Program-made: the position numbers and the translations under genes | NCBI RefSeq assembly: GCF_025370935.1 | Contig: NC_133473.1 | Span: forward strand, 21,566,811 to 21,630,810 | DNA: 64,000 nucleotides | Direction of reading: 5' to 3' | Source: Choristoneura fumiferana | Taxonomy: Eukaryota > Arthropoda > Insecta > Lepidoptera > Tortricidae | Notes under the pieces: generated by a model | Told to the model about the DNA's origin: nothing | Databases searched by the model: none | Seen by the model: only the letters and a program-made list of their open reading frames with translations | In this document: piece after piece, positions 54,621-64,000 of the stretch | Position numbering within the stretch: position 1 is the stretch's first letter | Layout of the letters: each line of letters begins with the position of its first letter

Positions 54621-55002
54621 TTTGTTTACCAACATTCGATAACTGAATTTGAATTGAAAAACTATTATCGTTGTGTACTGTCTCATCGATGCATTAAGTT
54701 CACGAAATTGCTTCCAGCACTTAGCCACCAGACCCGATGATCGTGCTTCCCTCACCATATCTTCTGATCTACCAAATAAAGACACATAGCGCGTATAATG
54801 ACCCGCTTCTGCGCCGACGGTGTTATTTCATATTAGGCTGTATCCTGGCAGACATTAGGTAGACAGATGGCTTTCATTACGTCCTTAACTGGTTGCGATG
54901 CGATTTATAGTTCCGTTTCGAAGCTGCGTAGATTGAAGCTGAGGAAATGGTAAGTTTGAGTATGGCTTGTATGGAATGCGAATGAATTTAGTATCATTAT
55001 TC
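54621..55002. other. No gene recognised
   Basis: Unassigned. Confidence 0.4.
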
Positions 55003-55275
55003 ACTGACATAACTGGAAAAATATGCAAGTTAAAGTGGCAATGGGCGGGCCACATCTCTCGAAGAACAGATAACCGTTGGGGGAGAAAAGTCCTCGAGTG
55101 GCGACCACGAACGGGAAGACAGTGTTGGCAGGCCTACCACTAGATGGACGACATCGCGAGAATTGCGGGCCACCGGTGGATGCAAATGGCGAGTTGTCGT
55201 TCATTGTGGCGTTCTGTTGGGGAGGCATTTGTTCAGCAGTATACATCTTCCGGCTGATGATGATTATGATGACAT
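55003..55275 (+). pseudogene. LINE (RTE-like) C-terminal remnant and tail
   Basis: Encodes DITGKICKLKWQWAGHISRR, TDNRWGRKVLEWRPRTGRR, then after a shift MDDIARIAGHRWMQMASCR. Ends TTCAGCAGTATACATC and GGCTGATGATGATTATGATG. A stop after QAYH and a frame slip disable it. Confidence 0.85.
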
Positions 55276-56305
55276 CACTGTTATCGTCAGCTGAGAGATC
55301 TTCACTAGCTACATGTATTCTGCATTCATCGGATTCCTACGACCTTAAATTGTCTGTCTACTTTCAAGTTGTTTGAATTTAACTTCACTACACTCCGATA
55401 GATAGCGCTGTACGACTTTCGTCATTGTACTATACCATATAACTATTTCTTTTAATTAGCGGGTAACAAAGTGTAAGATGTTCTAAGGCGAACTTATTTC
55501 TTAACCACCTGGATCCCCCTTGACTTAAGGACTTGAGGACATAATTAATTTTCATTTTCTCACACTAGGGACACCTATAAATTCGATTCTTTGACGAAAT
55601 ATCAGTTTCGGAAAAAACTCCTCCAGGATCCAGGAGGTTGAAAAGGGATCTCTTCTTTGACGATTGTCAGGACATCAAAAACAACATTAAATAAATGACA
55701 AACAAACGTTTTTGAATTAAGAATCTTTATGTTTATAAAACTTATATGAAACTGAATTTCCTACAGCCCTTTGCAAAATCCCCTAAAGAAAGCACAATGC
55801 CATAGGAAAAACACAAAACGCTAAGCGCAGCTCAAATACCTAAACAGCCACAGTGCACTTGCCGCAAATTGCGTTACAGAGCGATTCTTTCGAAGGCTCT
55901 CAAACTTGCACAAAGGTTCAGACGACATTCCTTGCTTGTTCTTAGATGTTGTAGATACTTTGGAAAGCTGTTTGTTTTGTGAGATAGGCTCCTAGTGTAC
56001 ACGATTTACGGCTCAAGAGCGATCTTGGACCGTTATGATTATTTAAATACTAAAACGCACCAGACCTGATTAAATAGGGCTAAATCGGTTCTATAAAGGC
56101 GCTATTTTCATAATCTTAATAAAATGCCACAAAGAGGCTATTTATTTTATTTATTTGTCAATAAAAAAACACAAAAATGACATTAAAAACACAAAAAATA
56201 CGTAGCGAAAAAAATATTTCGTTATATTCATGTATAATGTTCATTATTGTTCATTAAGTTTATATATTTCGTCAGTTGCGGGTTCAAAAACAAAATATCT
56301 TCATT
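55276..56305. other. No gene recognised
   Basis: Unassigned; frames are short and without motifs. Confidence 0.45.
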
Positions 56306-56400
56306 AAATTTTATTTAAGCTATAACAAGCAGTTATGAATGTCAAAAAAAATATACCACCTATTCGGAAAAACCTCTGTTGAGAAGAATCCGGCATGAAA
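56306..56400 (+). repeat. Dispersed repeat (TTTAGGCTATAACAAGCA type)
   Basis: TATTTAAGCTATAACAAGCAG, TTATGAATGTCAAAAAA (part) and AAGAATCCGGCATGAAAC match 63690-63810 and the unit ends of the array 17327-17890. Confidence 0.7.
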
Positions 56401-56414
56401 CGCAACCAGAGGCC

Positions 56415-56522
56415 GTATTGTGTAACGTTTCTAACGCTCGCGATCGCAATCAAATGACAGTTTTTGTATGCGAAATCTGTCATTTGATTGCGATCGCAAG
56501 CACCAAAAACGTTAGGCAATAC
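56415..56522. mobile_element. Palindromic mini-MITE
   Basis: GTATTGTGTAACGTTT at the left inverts near AAACGTTAGGCAATAC at the right, and the inner arms GCGATCGCAATCAAATGACA / TGTCATTTGATTGCGATCGC are perfect around a 16-nt centre. 108 bp. Confidence 0.85.
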
Positions 56523-56529
56523 TACATCA

Positions 56530-57268
56530 GGGGGCCTACCACGCTCTCTTAATACGATTCACTTTAGACTCTAAACTGAACTGCATCGCTATTTCGTACC
56601 ACGACGTTACTTTTGCGATTCAGTTCAAGCACGGTTCAGCGACAGCGATACAGACATTTTCATTCACACACTTCAAGCGGTTTTCGTACCATGACGCTTA
56701 ACTTGAGTGGGAATTGAATCGCTTCAGTGTTAAATTTAGCGATTCAGTATAAGTTACTCATTCTGTCAATTCTTTTGGATCGCTTTTTTTCAACTAATGA
56801 ATTTCAAGAACTTTTAAACTTTTATTCAAGTTTTATAACTTTTCATAGGTACTCACGACATTGTGCTTCTTAACTCCTCATTGGTAAAACCTGTGATAAA
56901 ACTATTTTTTCAGTGAGAAAAGAGACTCACGGATTAGTGACAGCGTAAACATTTATTTGTAATCAACACAACGGTTGCTAAGAACACGGAATGACATAGA
57001 GTTATGGTTTTCCAAAATAAAGAGGTTTTAGTATACAATATTTGGTTTGCCTCCTTCCTCTTTGGTTTGCATATAGCGGCATCCCTTTCGCGACTTAGCG
57101 TTTCAGTTTCGGACCAGAGACAATATCTTCTTTCATTCACTTGTAAACCATTGAGACTCAGCTCTGAGAAATAAACGTAGTGGTACCAATTTCGACGATT
57201 TAGTTTAGGTGCCTAAATTGAACTGCTCTGCGTTTGGATCGTTTATGAAAAGATCATGGTAGGCCCCC
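56530..57268. mobile_element. Non-autonomous TIR transposon (GGGGCCTACCA ends)
   Basis: GGGGCCTACCACG at the left inverts as CATGGTAGGCCCC at the right. CAG flanks both ends if the repeat starts at GGGGCC, which would be a 3-bp duplication as in PIF/Harbinger-like elements. Interior GCGATTCAGT-like phrases recur. No transposase frame. Confidence 0.65.
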
Positions 57269-57960
57269 AGGTATATTTACATATGATACAAAGGTAACTT
57301 TGCGGCCTACTTTGCTGCGTTTTACTTAGGAAATTTAGTGGGCATTTCTATTCATCTGCAAGATCATCATTGGTAAAGGCTAGTTTACAATTAACAGAAA
57401 GGCAACTTAGTCCTATAGTTCTGTGTACACTATGGCTATATTTGGGAAATTGCTACAACCTAGCCACAGGGCACGAGACAAAGTTTGGCGCGCTGCGACG
57501 GCGCAGGTGACGTCAGCGCGTTCGTTACCAAGCTTCATTACGAGACTCAAGGGCGCCCCGTGCCCGCACTGAGCTACTAGTACTTACTATAGAATACATA
57601 AAATTTTCGACACCTGCAAGGAATCATTGTAACTCACTTTTTGTCAATTTTGAGTTACAATCATGATTTTGCAAGAAATAAAATTATCTCTTTTTAGCTC
57701 TTACCCTTGTATCTCAACTCCTTTGCGTTTAAAAGCAAGCGTTGGGGGGAACAAAATAGCAACTTTAGTTACGCCATAGTCCTTTTAAACTACCTTTGTC
57801 GCAAGGGCATGAAAAAAATGGTATTACTATTGTACATTTTAATTCCTCGACATAATGCCTTATTATACTAACATACACACACGTTGTCTGTACACGGCGG
57901 TTTTGTAACAAGACAACATTTTTTTATAAAAAATATAAATCTGATGTGCCGCCCTGTAAA
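57269..57960. other. No gene recognised; CRE-like site in a CpG-rich patch
   Basis: Around 57485-57535 the sequence is CpG-rich and contains TGACGTCA (57509-57516), a perfect CREB/ATF-type palindrome. No transcription unit is visible beside it. Confidence 0.35.
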
Positions 57961-57974
57961 GTTAGTGATAACCT

Positions 57975-59129
57975 CCAATCATAATTTGATTGCTTAGTAG
58001 CGACATCTCTTGTCTGGGTGAGCGGTTGGTTCCGAAAGAGTGTGACGTCTCTCGATGAGAGCGGAACATAGATGTCGCTAGTGCTGCTGCATAAGTAGCG
58101 TAGAAGAAATAAGCAACCTGAGATATGTATGTGTCGGCGGCCGATCGTAAAATCCGCCAGATCACGAAATTCCTAGGCATATCGTGAAATGCCGCCATTT
58201 CATGAATTGGCTAAGGGACATCCGCCATATCGTTCATAACTCACCGTTTAGCGATTTGCCTAGTGACGTTTAGGCAGATCATGAAATTCCTAGGCATATC
58301 ATGAAGCGCCGCCATTTCATGATTTGGCCAGTTTAGGCAGATCATGAAACGCCGCCATATCGGTTCTGGCACTTCGCCGGCCGCTGCCGCGGCACGCTCG
58401 CTTCGCTCGCTCGGCTCGTGCGTCGTGATCACAATTAATACTAACCACTCCTCGCTTCGCTCGTCGTACCTAAATTTTTCTATATAAATAAATAACAACT
58501 AGTGAATACTTTATTTACCAACAAAATTCTAACCTCTAAAATACGGGCAGACGTCCATGGTTTTTTCACATTGTGCACAGAATCCGTTTGATTCACATAA
58601 AAAGAACGGAGCTGATGTTCAAAAGCTTCTTTTGCACTTCTATTTTGAATTCAATCACTATTTACGGTTTAAAGATCATTTTGTTGCGACGCCGACATTT
58701 TTCACGCGCTAAACAAACACGGGCGGTCAGCTGGTCACGGCCGCCATTGCATACGCAGCGCCACCAGTGGCCAAAAAAGAAACTATTTTACGATGTGCCC
58801 GGTATAGAGCTAGGAATATCGACGAATGCGTTGCTCTAATCGATCTGCCGTATTATTTCTCAGGCACATCGTGATATGCCTGGCCAACGTTTAGGCATAT
58901 CATGAAATGGCGGCGTTTCACGATATGCCTAGGAATTTCGTGATCTGGCGGATTTTACGATCGGCCGCCGACATATGCATAGGAAAAATTCGTGTCTAGA
59001 TTCCTGTCCAGCGGTGGTGTAGGGGTTATAGCACGCAGCACGGATTGCTGAGGACCTGGGTTCGATTCCCAGTGCTGGTCTCTTTCTGGTTTTTCTGTGC
59101 ATCCATGTCTCAGTTTGTATTTTCGATAT
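57975..59129 (+). mobile_element. tRNA-derived SINE, family A, copy 3, split by a transposon
   Basis: Flanked by the 14-bp duplication GTTAGTGATAACCT (57961-57974 and 59130-59143). It starts at CCAATCATAATTTG (the body), continues with the tRNA-like head (B box GGTTCGATTCC near 59061) and ends at TATTTTCGATAT. The body is nearly identical to copy 2. An 842-bp TIR element sits between body and head. Confidence 0.88.
58132..58973. mobile_element. 842-bp TIR transposon (TGTCGG...CCGACA), 4-bp TATG duplication
   Basis: Terminal inverted repeats begin TGTCGGCGGCCGATCG and are identical for about 59 bp, then continue to about 73 bp with one mismatch. TATG lies on both sides (58128-58131, 58974-58977); the uninterrupted site is seen once at 31159-31162. 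Subterminal DNA holds many copies of TAGGCAKATCATGAAA and GCCGCCATTTCATGA phrases. TGT...ACA termini and a 4-bp duplication fit Ginger-like elements, which use integrase-type transposases; this is inference because no transposase is present. Interior frame 58573-58839 has no recognised domain. Confidence 0.88.
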
Positions 59130-59149
59130 GTTAGTGATAACCTAACCAA

Positions 59150-59300
59150 AAAAAGTTGGAAAACCCCCGACTTTGTCATTTCAAAGTTCAATATCTCAAA
59201 AATGGCTGAACTTTGAATTAAGAGCTACGGTGCTATAGACACACAGACACACATAGCGGTCAAACTTATAACACCCCTCTTTTTGCGTCGGGAGTTAATG
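59150..59300 (-). repeat. Dispersed repeat (AACCCCCGACGC type), reversed
   Basis: AAAAGTTGGAAAACCCCCGAC, then ACACACATAGCGGTC and CCCTCTTTTTGCGTCGGGAG (fragments): the mirror of 27190-27430. Confidence 0.7.
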
Positions 59301-59784
59301 AGTTACGATGATATTCCTTGCAGGTGTCGAATAGGTTTAAAATAAGGGTCCACAGCTCTCATAACTGTCGCATTCCTAATTGTAATGTTTGTCAATGTAT
59401 GTTTTTCATAACTCATTTTCTCTGAATTTGTTAACGGTTCAGAATTTTTATAAGACAAACCCAACCTAGCCTATAGAGTTCTACAAGATAACTATAAATA
59501 ATATGTAAAAAAATAATGTTTCGACGGGAAAAAAATATATGAATAATAAAAAATATGACAGCATTACATTATGAATTGCGAAAATTATGAGAGTAGCGCA
59601 CCTTTGAAATAGAGCTGTAGCCAAGCTATAACGAAAACAATTTTAGCGAAGGCGGAGGTGCAAAACCAAGGGAGAAAAAGCAACAGAGAGAAACAAGACT
59701 GAGCAAATTATATTTCTTGATGAATAAAACACGTACAGTGGCTAATAAAATTGTACACCTACACAACTAGATTTTAATTTACAT
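59301..59784. other. No gene recognised
   Basis: AT-rich; nothing supportable. Confidence 0.4.
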
Positions 59785-59935
59785 TCATCATTATCATCAT
59801 CATCATCTCAGCCGTAGGCCGTCCACTGTTGGCCATAGGCCTCCCCCAAGACCTGTTGCTTCGATTGGCAGCGGCCTGCATCAACCGCGAACCCACGACT
59901 TTAACCAGTCCATCCGTCCGGGGATTTAAGATAAC
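59785..59935 (-). pseudogene. LINE (RTE-like) 3' end, reversed
   Basis: Plus strand reads TCATCATCATCATCTCAGCC, GTAGGCCGTCCACTGTTGG, CCATAGGCCTCCCCCAAG; the complement is the AYGQQWTA-type C-terminus and tail seen in the other copies. Confidence 0.7.
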
Positions 59936-60722
59936 ATGTAAATAATTTCGTCATCTTTTAAATGAATTTAAATAAATACCTAATCGCTGCCTAGCTACTA
60001 GTGGGCTGACTAGACCCATGCGAGAGCGACATATTCCTCCACAATCCTGAGAAAAGAAGTAAGCAGAGTTTTGTTAATGCAATGTGCAAAAAAACAGCCA
60101 ACTCATTTGCAATTACAAAATTCAGTTCAGTGCTATTTTCTTTTGGGTAGAGTTTACTTAAAATTCCTGTCCCTCAGTTTAAACATAGCGAAGCCTGCCG
60201 TCCAGTTAGCTTTATAAAGTTATCACATCACCAGGGGGCGCCACGCACCGGCTGAATCACATGCAATTTGCCCGTTCCTGCAGCTAGAACTATTCCACTA
60301 CTTGTCTTTACCCGCGGACATGCTTGCGTCAATCATCAAATCTGGCAATAGATTTTAAATTCCGCGATTTAATTAAATTGCCGTTGCACAATAAGTTAGT
60401 TTTGTATTATGAACGGGATAATTAGTACCTTTCATTGGATACCGATATTGTAAGAATTTTAAAAAAAATAAGCTCCTACCGTTTTCTTTGCGTCGCCATT
60501 TTGAAATATTACATCGTTTTGACAAATCTAAAATGTTACGTCATATGTTGAAAACCGTCCAGCCGTTTAGGCTAAAGAGAGGACCAAAGCAATGGACATA
60601 AATACATAAAGGTACATAAACTCGAAAAACATAACCCTCCCTCGGTTAGTCGGGTCAAATATAACACGAAGCACCAGAGGCCCATTTCAAGTTACAATTT
60701 ACAAGCTGTAGTCTCTTTTCAA
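59936..60722. other. No gene; CTCF-like motif and a tail fragment
   Basis: A non-LTR tail-like piece lies at about 60535-60620. The motif at 60229-60244 is listed separately. Confidence 0.4.
60229..60244 (+). promoter_or_regulatory. CTCF-like motif
   Basis: CACCAGGGGGCGCCAC is a close match to the CTCF core consensus CCASYAGRKGGC and is conspicuous in AT-rich surroundings. A single motif match cannot show occupancy. Confidence 0.3.
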
Positions 60723-60815
60723 TGCATCATCATCATCATCATCATCATCCCAGCCTATATACGTCCCACTGCTGGGCACAGGCCTCCTCTCAAAACAAGA
60801 GGGCCCAAAGCCCAC
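60723..60815 (-). mobile_element. SINE family B tail, reversed
   Basis: (CAT)n run, then CCCAGCCTATATACGTCCCA, CTGCTGGGCACAGGCCTCC and AAGAGGGCCCAAAGCCC: complement of the tail at 15340-15425. Confidence 0.8.
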
Positions 60816-61145
60816 TTGTTTTTCAATGCATACTGTTAAACAAAGAATACCGCTTGTAAATTGTAATTTGTAGCTTCGTGGAATAGGGCACAGGTCTTGA
60901 AAGAACAGGAATCAAGTAGTTTATTCGTCAATCGAAGCATAATTCACTTATTAGCAACCGGGTGGTCTGTTTCAATTGAATCTGGAAGTGGGTACTTATG
61001 TATTTATACCATTTTAAATCGTTATACTAAGGTATAAAGCTACATGTAAGCGGAAATATAGCTCGTTGAATTTCTTATCGCATTTTTATCAGCGGAAGGT
61101 CTTAACAAACAAGTAATGGCCCCAAATTAAGATTTATTGATTTAG
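60816..61145. other. No gene recognised
   Basis: Unassigned. Confidence 0.4.
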
Positions 61146-61380
61146 TTTTTAGATTTTTCCCGCGGCTTCGCCCGCGTGCAATTCGGTTTTCGCGCGCTGA
61201 TCCCTGGGGAGCAATTTTTCCGGGATAAAAAGTAGCCTATGTCACTCTCTGGCCCATAAACTATCTCTATGCCAAAAATCACGTCGATCCGTCGCTCTGT
61301 TTCGACGCGAAAAATGGACAAACATACAAACATACAAAAACACAAACACACATTTTCACATTTATAATATTGCTGTGGAT
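61146..61380 (+). repeat. Non-LTR 3' tail (GGGATAAAA type)
   Basis: CCCGCGGCTTCGCCCGCGTG, CGGGATAAAAAGTAGCCTAT, ATCACGTCGATCCGTCG and CACATTTATAATATT; the best-preserved copy of this tail in the window. Confidence 0.8.
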
Positions 61381-61400
61381 TACTGTGCATTTATTTTACG

Positions 61401-61635
61401 GACGTGGTAGCCTAGTGATTTGACCTATGGCTTCTCAAGCAGAGGATCGTGGGATCAACCCAGACCTCTGAGATTTTCTTAATCCATGTGCAAATTTAAC
61501 ATTTTAAATTCACCACGAACTTGCATAAACCTGCGCAGCCAATCAATGGTGTATGTACTTAATCCGCCATGGTTAGCGCTTGAAAACTACGCCCAAGCCC
61601 TCTCATTTTGAAAGGAAGCCTGAGCTGTGAGACTA
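61401..61635 (+). mobile_element. tRNA-derived SINE, family B
   Basis: Head GACGTGGTAGCCTAGTGA, with a degraded B box GGGATCAACCC, body CCACGAACTTGCATAAACC and CCCAAGCCCTCTC. The terminal GAT repeat is lost. Confidence 0.8.
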
Positions 61636-62442
61636 AGATATAAGTTATTTTCAAAGGTTTTAGAACTAAATAAGCTCAAGATGAAGAGTGGAAGCTGTGG
61701 TTTAATTTTTGCTCATGTTACAGGGCCCACCTTGTATACCTCCAACATTATCGGAGCCTGTTCGAGCTCTTTTCCATTCATGCTATTTCTCGAATTTTCT
61801 ACTGCTTGTACTTTCATTCCTCATATACTCATGCTCTTTCTCGTATACTTCACCTTTCTGTCCGTGACTGTTTGATTTTAATATACGAGTACAACTTCCA
61901 GAGCTTTAGCAACCTAAGTCCACAGCGGTGCAAAGATCAGCGGGGTCATTTATCACGGTGTAAACTGCGAGAGCTACTGTATTCATTTGATCGTGAATGT
62001 CGATGCTATTAATCAGGAGCCGGGCTGTTTTGTTTGTTTGTGCCCTGACTGGGAAAATAGCTGGATGCGGCAAATTTTTGGAACTACTAGATGGAATATA
62101 ATCTTTGACTTACCTTACTCTTCTAATATTAAAACCGCTATCCTTGGGGCTTTGTTTTTTACCCTTCCGATACGGAACCCTAATAAAAAAGTGTTGTTCA
62201 TTAATGTACCACTGTGCGTGGGGGGGGTCCGGCTTAAATGACACCTCTCCATTTCTTCCGGGGATGTCCTAAGAGGCAACAAGGGATAATATAGATTAAG
62301 GTATACCGTAGGCGACAGGCTAGCAACCTGTCACTATTGTGTACCTTTTTTGTCAAAATTTAAACCTAAACTTGCTAAAAGTGGCTCCGAAGCAGCGGTA
62401 ACGTACCTACCTACCCCATTAGGGAATACAGGCGTGATATTC
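61636..62442. other. No gene recognised; LINE-like fragment
   Basis: Around 62240-62335 TCCGGGGATGTCCTAAGAGG and CAACAAGGGATAA resemble the internal region of an RTE-like LINE. The rest is unassigned. Confidence 0.4.
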
Positions 62443-62450
62443 GTGTGTGT

Positions 62451-62497
<47 letters not shown>

Positions 62498-62513
62498 GTG
62501 TGTGTGTGTGTGT
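62443..62513. repeat. (GT)n microsatellite
   Basis: About 35 GT units with one GG and one GC interruption. Confidence 0.97.
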
Positions 62514-63225
62514 ATAGTTCATTAATACATAACTCCGCAAAGTAAACGTTGCTGTTTCATTTTCTTATAGTTGAAATTAAAAGCTGAGTGTCGTCCATAT
62601 AAACAACTTGAAAATGTTGAAAAGCCGACATTGTCAGTTTAAAGTTCAACATCTCAAAAACCACACAACCGGTTTTTCATTAAACATGGACTTTAATTTA
62701 ATGAATGAATAAAAAAAAATATACATAATAGCTAGACACAAAAGTTACAGTCAAGGGCAACTTTGTCCGTGTCGATATCTTTGCCGTTGACTGTACAAAA
62801 ATAGTTGAAATAAAAAATATGAAATAAACTATTAGATAATATATAATTTCGTATGTGTGAGTGAAAACGACCCGCCACAGCATAAATGCGGACTCCTGGG
62901 ATAGAGTCAGCGCTGGTCCTCCGGCGGGACCATTTGTATTGAAAACAGCCACCCTGTCGTGCAACACGGCCTTACGCGTCATGCTGAACGCAGCCGTTGC
63001 AATTGCATCAGGCAGCGCCGTCTGGCGGCGAACAAATGACATAAATTAAATAACCAAACAAAAGAAAACAACCAAAATAAGGCCACACGCACGATATTGC
63101 TGCTGTGTTTTAATCTTACAAAACAACTATAACGTAAAACAGAAATAAAAGTAGGTATAAAACTAGCCTAATTACAAAGAAAAGAAGATGTACATCAAGA
63201 AAAATACTTGTTAAATTCCATTATC
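62514..63225. other. No gene recognised
   Basis: A weak AACCCCCGAC-type fragment near 62610-62700. The GC-richer part 62870-63030 has short open frames on both strands without domains. Confidence 0.4.
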
Positions 63226-63471
63226 ATTGGTTTTTGGAGTCTTTTTGTATTTTTTATTTCAAATCCTTTGTCACTTTTACGGGTATCCCGTGAAACCATA
63301 TCGAAAATACAAACTGAGACATGGATGCACAGAAAAACCAAAAAAGAGACCAGCACTGGGAATCGCACCCCGGTCCTCAGCAATCCGTGCTGCGTGCTAC
63401 ACCACTGCTGGACAGGAATCTAGACACGAATTTTTCCTATGCATAGATATCTCAGGTTGCTTATTTCAATA
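63226..63471 (-). mobile_element. tRNA-derived SINE, family A, copy 4, reversed
   Basis: Complement holds GCAACCTGAGATATC, the tRNA-like head with a mutated B box (GGTGCGATTCC), and a tail reaching ACTCCAAAAACCAATG. It lacks the long 5' body of copies 2 and 3. Confidence 0.82.
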
Positions 63472-63544
63472 AACTCCAATCATTTCATTAAATTTCAATC
63501 ACTGTGTTGGAAACATAAAAGACTAATGCAAAGAAGCGAAGCGA

Positions 63545-63655
63545 GTTCACTTAAAAATCGCATTAAAATCAGTCCATCCGGTTGAAAGCTGCAAGAGACA
63601 AACGTTGACGTCAAACTAATAAAACCCCTCTTTTTGCGTTGGGGGTTGGTTTAGG
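63545..63655 (-). repeat. Dispersed repeat (AACCCCCGACGC type), reversed
   Basis: CCCCTCTTTTTGCGTTGGGG at its end mirrors the start of 27190-27430. Confidence 0.6.
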
Positions 63656-63689
63656 TTGGGGAGCTCGCGGCTCGAATAGATATAATAAA

Positions 63690-63810
63690 GTCAAAGTCAG
63701 TCAAAATATCTTTATTCAATTTAGGCTATAACAAGCACTTATGAATGTCAGAAAAAAATCTACCACCGGTTCTGAAGAAGAATCCGGCAAGAAACTCAAC
63801 GAGGTATATT
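63690..63810 (+). repeat. Dispersed repeat (TTTAGGCTATAACAAGCA type)
   Basis: AAAGTCAAAGTCAGTCAAAA, TTTATTCAATTTAGGC, TATAACAAGCACTTATGAAT and AATCCGGCAAGAAACTC. Source-like sequence for the unit ends in the array at 17327-17890. Confidence 0.7.
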
Positions 63811-64000
63811 TTTTTTAAACAGATTTACAATATTATTAAATGATATGTATACATCACAAGTATTTAACACAGCTTTATTTTTAATAATATAGACTCTCTG
63901 CAGCTCTGGGTTAAATGATATATTTTATAAACTTCTATATAGTAGTCTGATACCTTTAAACGAGCAATTCTTGTATATAACCAGAATCTCGGAAACGGCT

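Noticed and set aside
62334..62540. Threonine/histidine repeat protein
   Set aside because: Pure translation of the (GT)n microsatellite.

Overview
The window reads as a repeat-dense, AT-rich stretch of an insect nuclear genome, most likely a moth or butterfly. The evidence is recurrent short interspersed elements and LINE 3' tails of lepidopteran type (tails ending in GATGATGATGATG, the CCCAAGCCCTCT block, GTGGACG...GGCTGATGATGATG ends, and tails ending in TTCGCATTTATAATATTAGTAGG). No complete host gene is visible. One short candidate first exon (34429-34520) is the only host coding signal I can put forward, at low confidence. The rest looks intergenic or intronic, and nearly every coding-scale open frame belongs to a transposable element.

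Layout. 1-10.9 kb: unassigned DNA with a tRNA-derived SINE, LINE remnants, a small MITE and two copies of a foldback retroposon family. 10952-15259: a full-length Ty3/gypsy element with identical 120-bp LTRs, inserted into a SINE tail. 15.3-23.4 kb: MITEs, SINEs, a tandem array (17327-17890), an RTE-like LINE fragment and a palindromic Tc1/mariner-type MITE (22927-23366). 23.4-31.3 kb: mostly unassigned, with a near-perfect 75-nt hairpin (25670-25744), several SINEs, the third foldback retroposon and a young SINE with a 15-bp target-site duplication. 31.3-39.5 kb: mostly unassigned, including the candidate exon. 39561-45856: a composite bounded by 284-bp inverted repeats and TA dinucleotides, holding a Ty1/copia element (40781-45349). 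45.9-64 kb: inverted dispersed repeats, many LINE 3' ends, more MITEs, and a second near-identical SINE copy (57975-59129) split by an 842-bp TIR transposon (58132-58973) whose empty site is preserved at 31159-31162.

How the parts relate. The elements form a nested record: gypsy in a SINE tail, copia in a repeat inside a TIR element, foldback retroposons in older repeats, and a TIR transposon in a SINE. Target-site duplications support each case. Both LTR elements keep all catalytic motifs I looked for, but their pol frames are broken eight times; seven breaks look like the loss of a single base, several at short homopolymers, so consensus-sequence error must be considered beside real decay. 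The most unusual material is the foldback retroposon family with 12-13 bp duplications, the 842-bp element with clustered subterminal palindromes, and the 440-bp palindromic MITE carrying a pol III B box in each arm. No CRISPR array, rRNA gene or convincing free-standing tRNA gene was seen.
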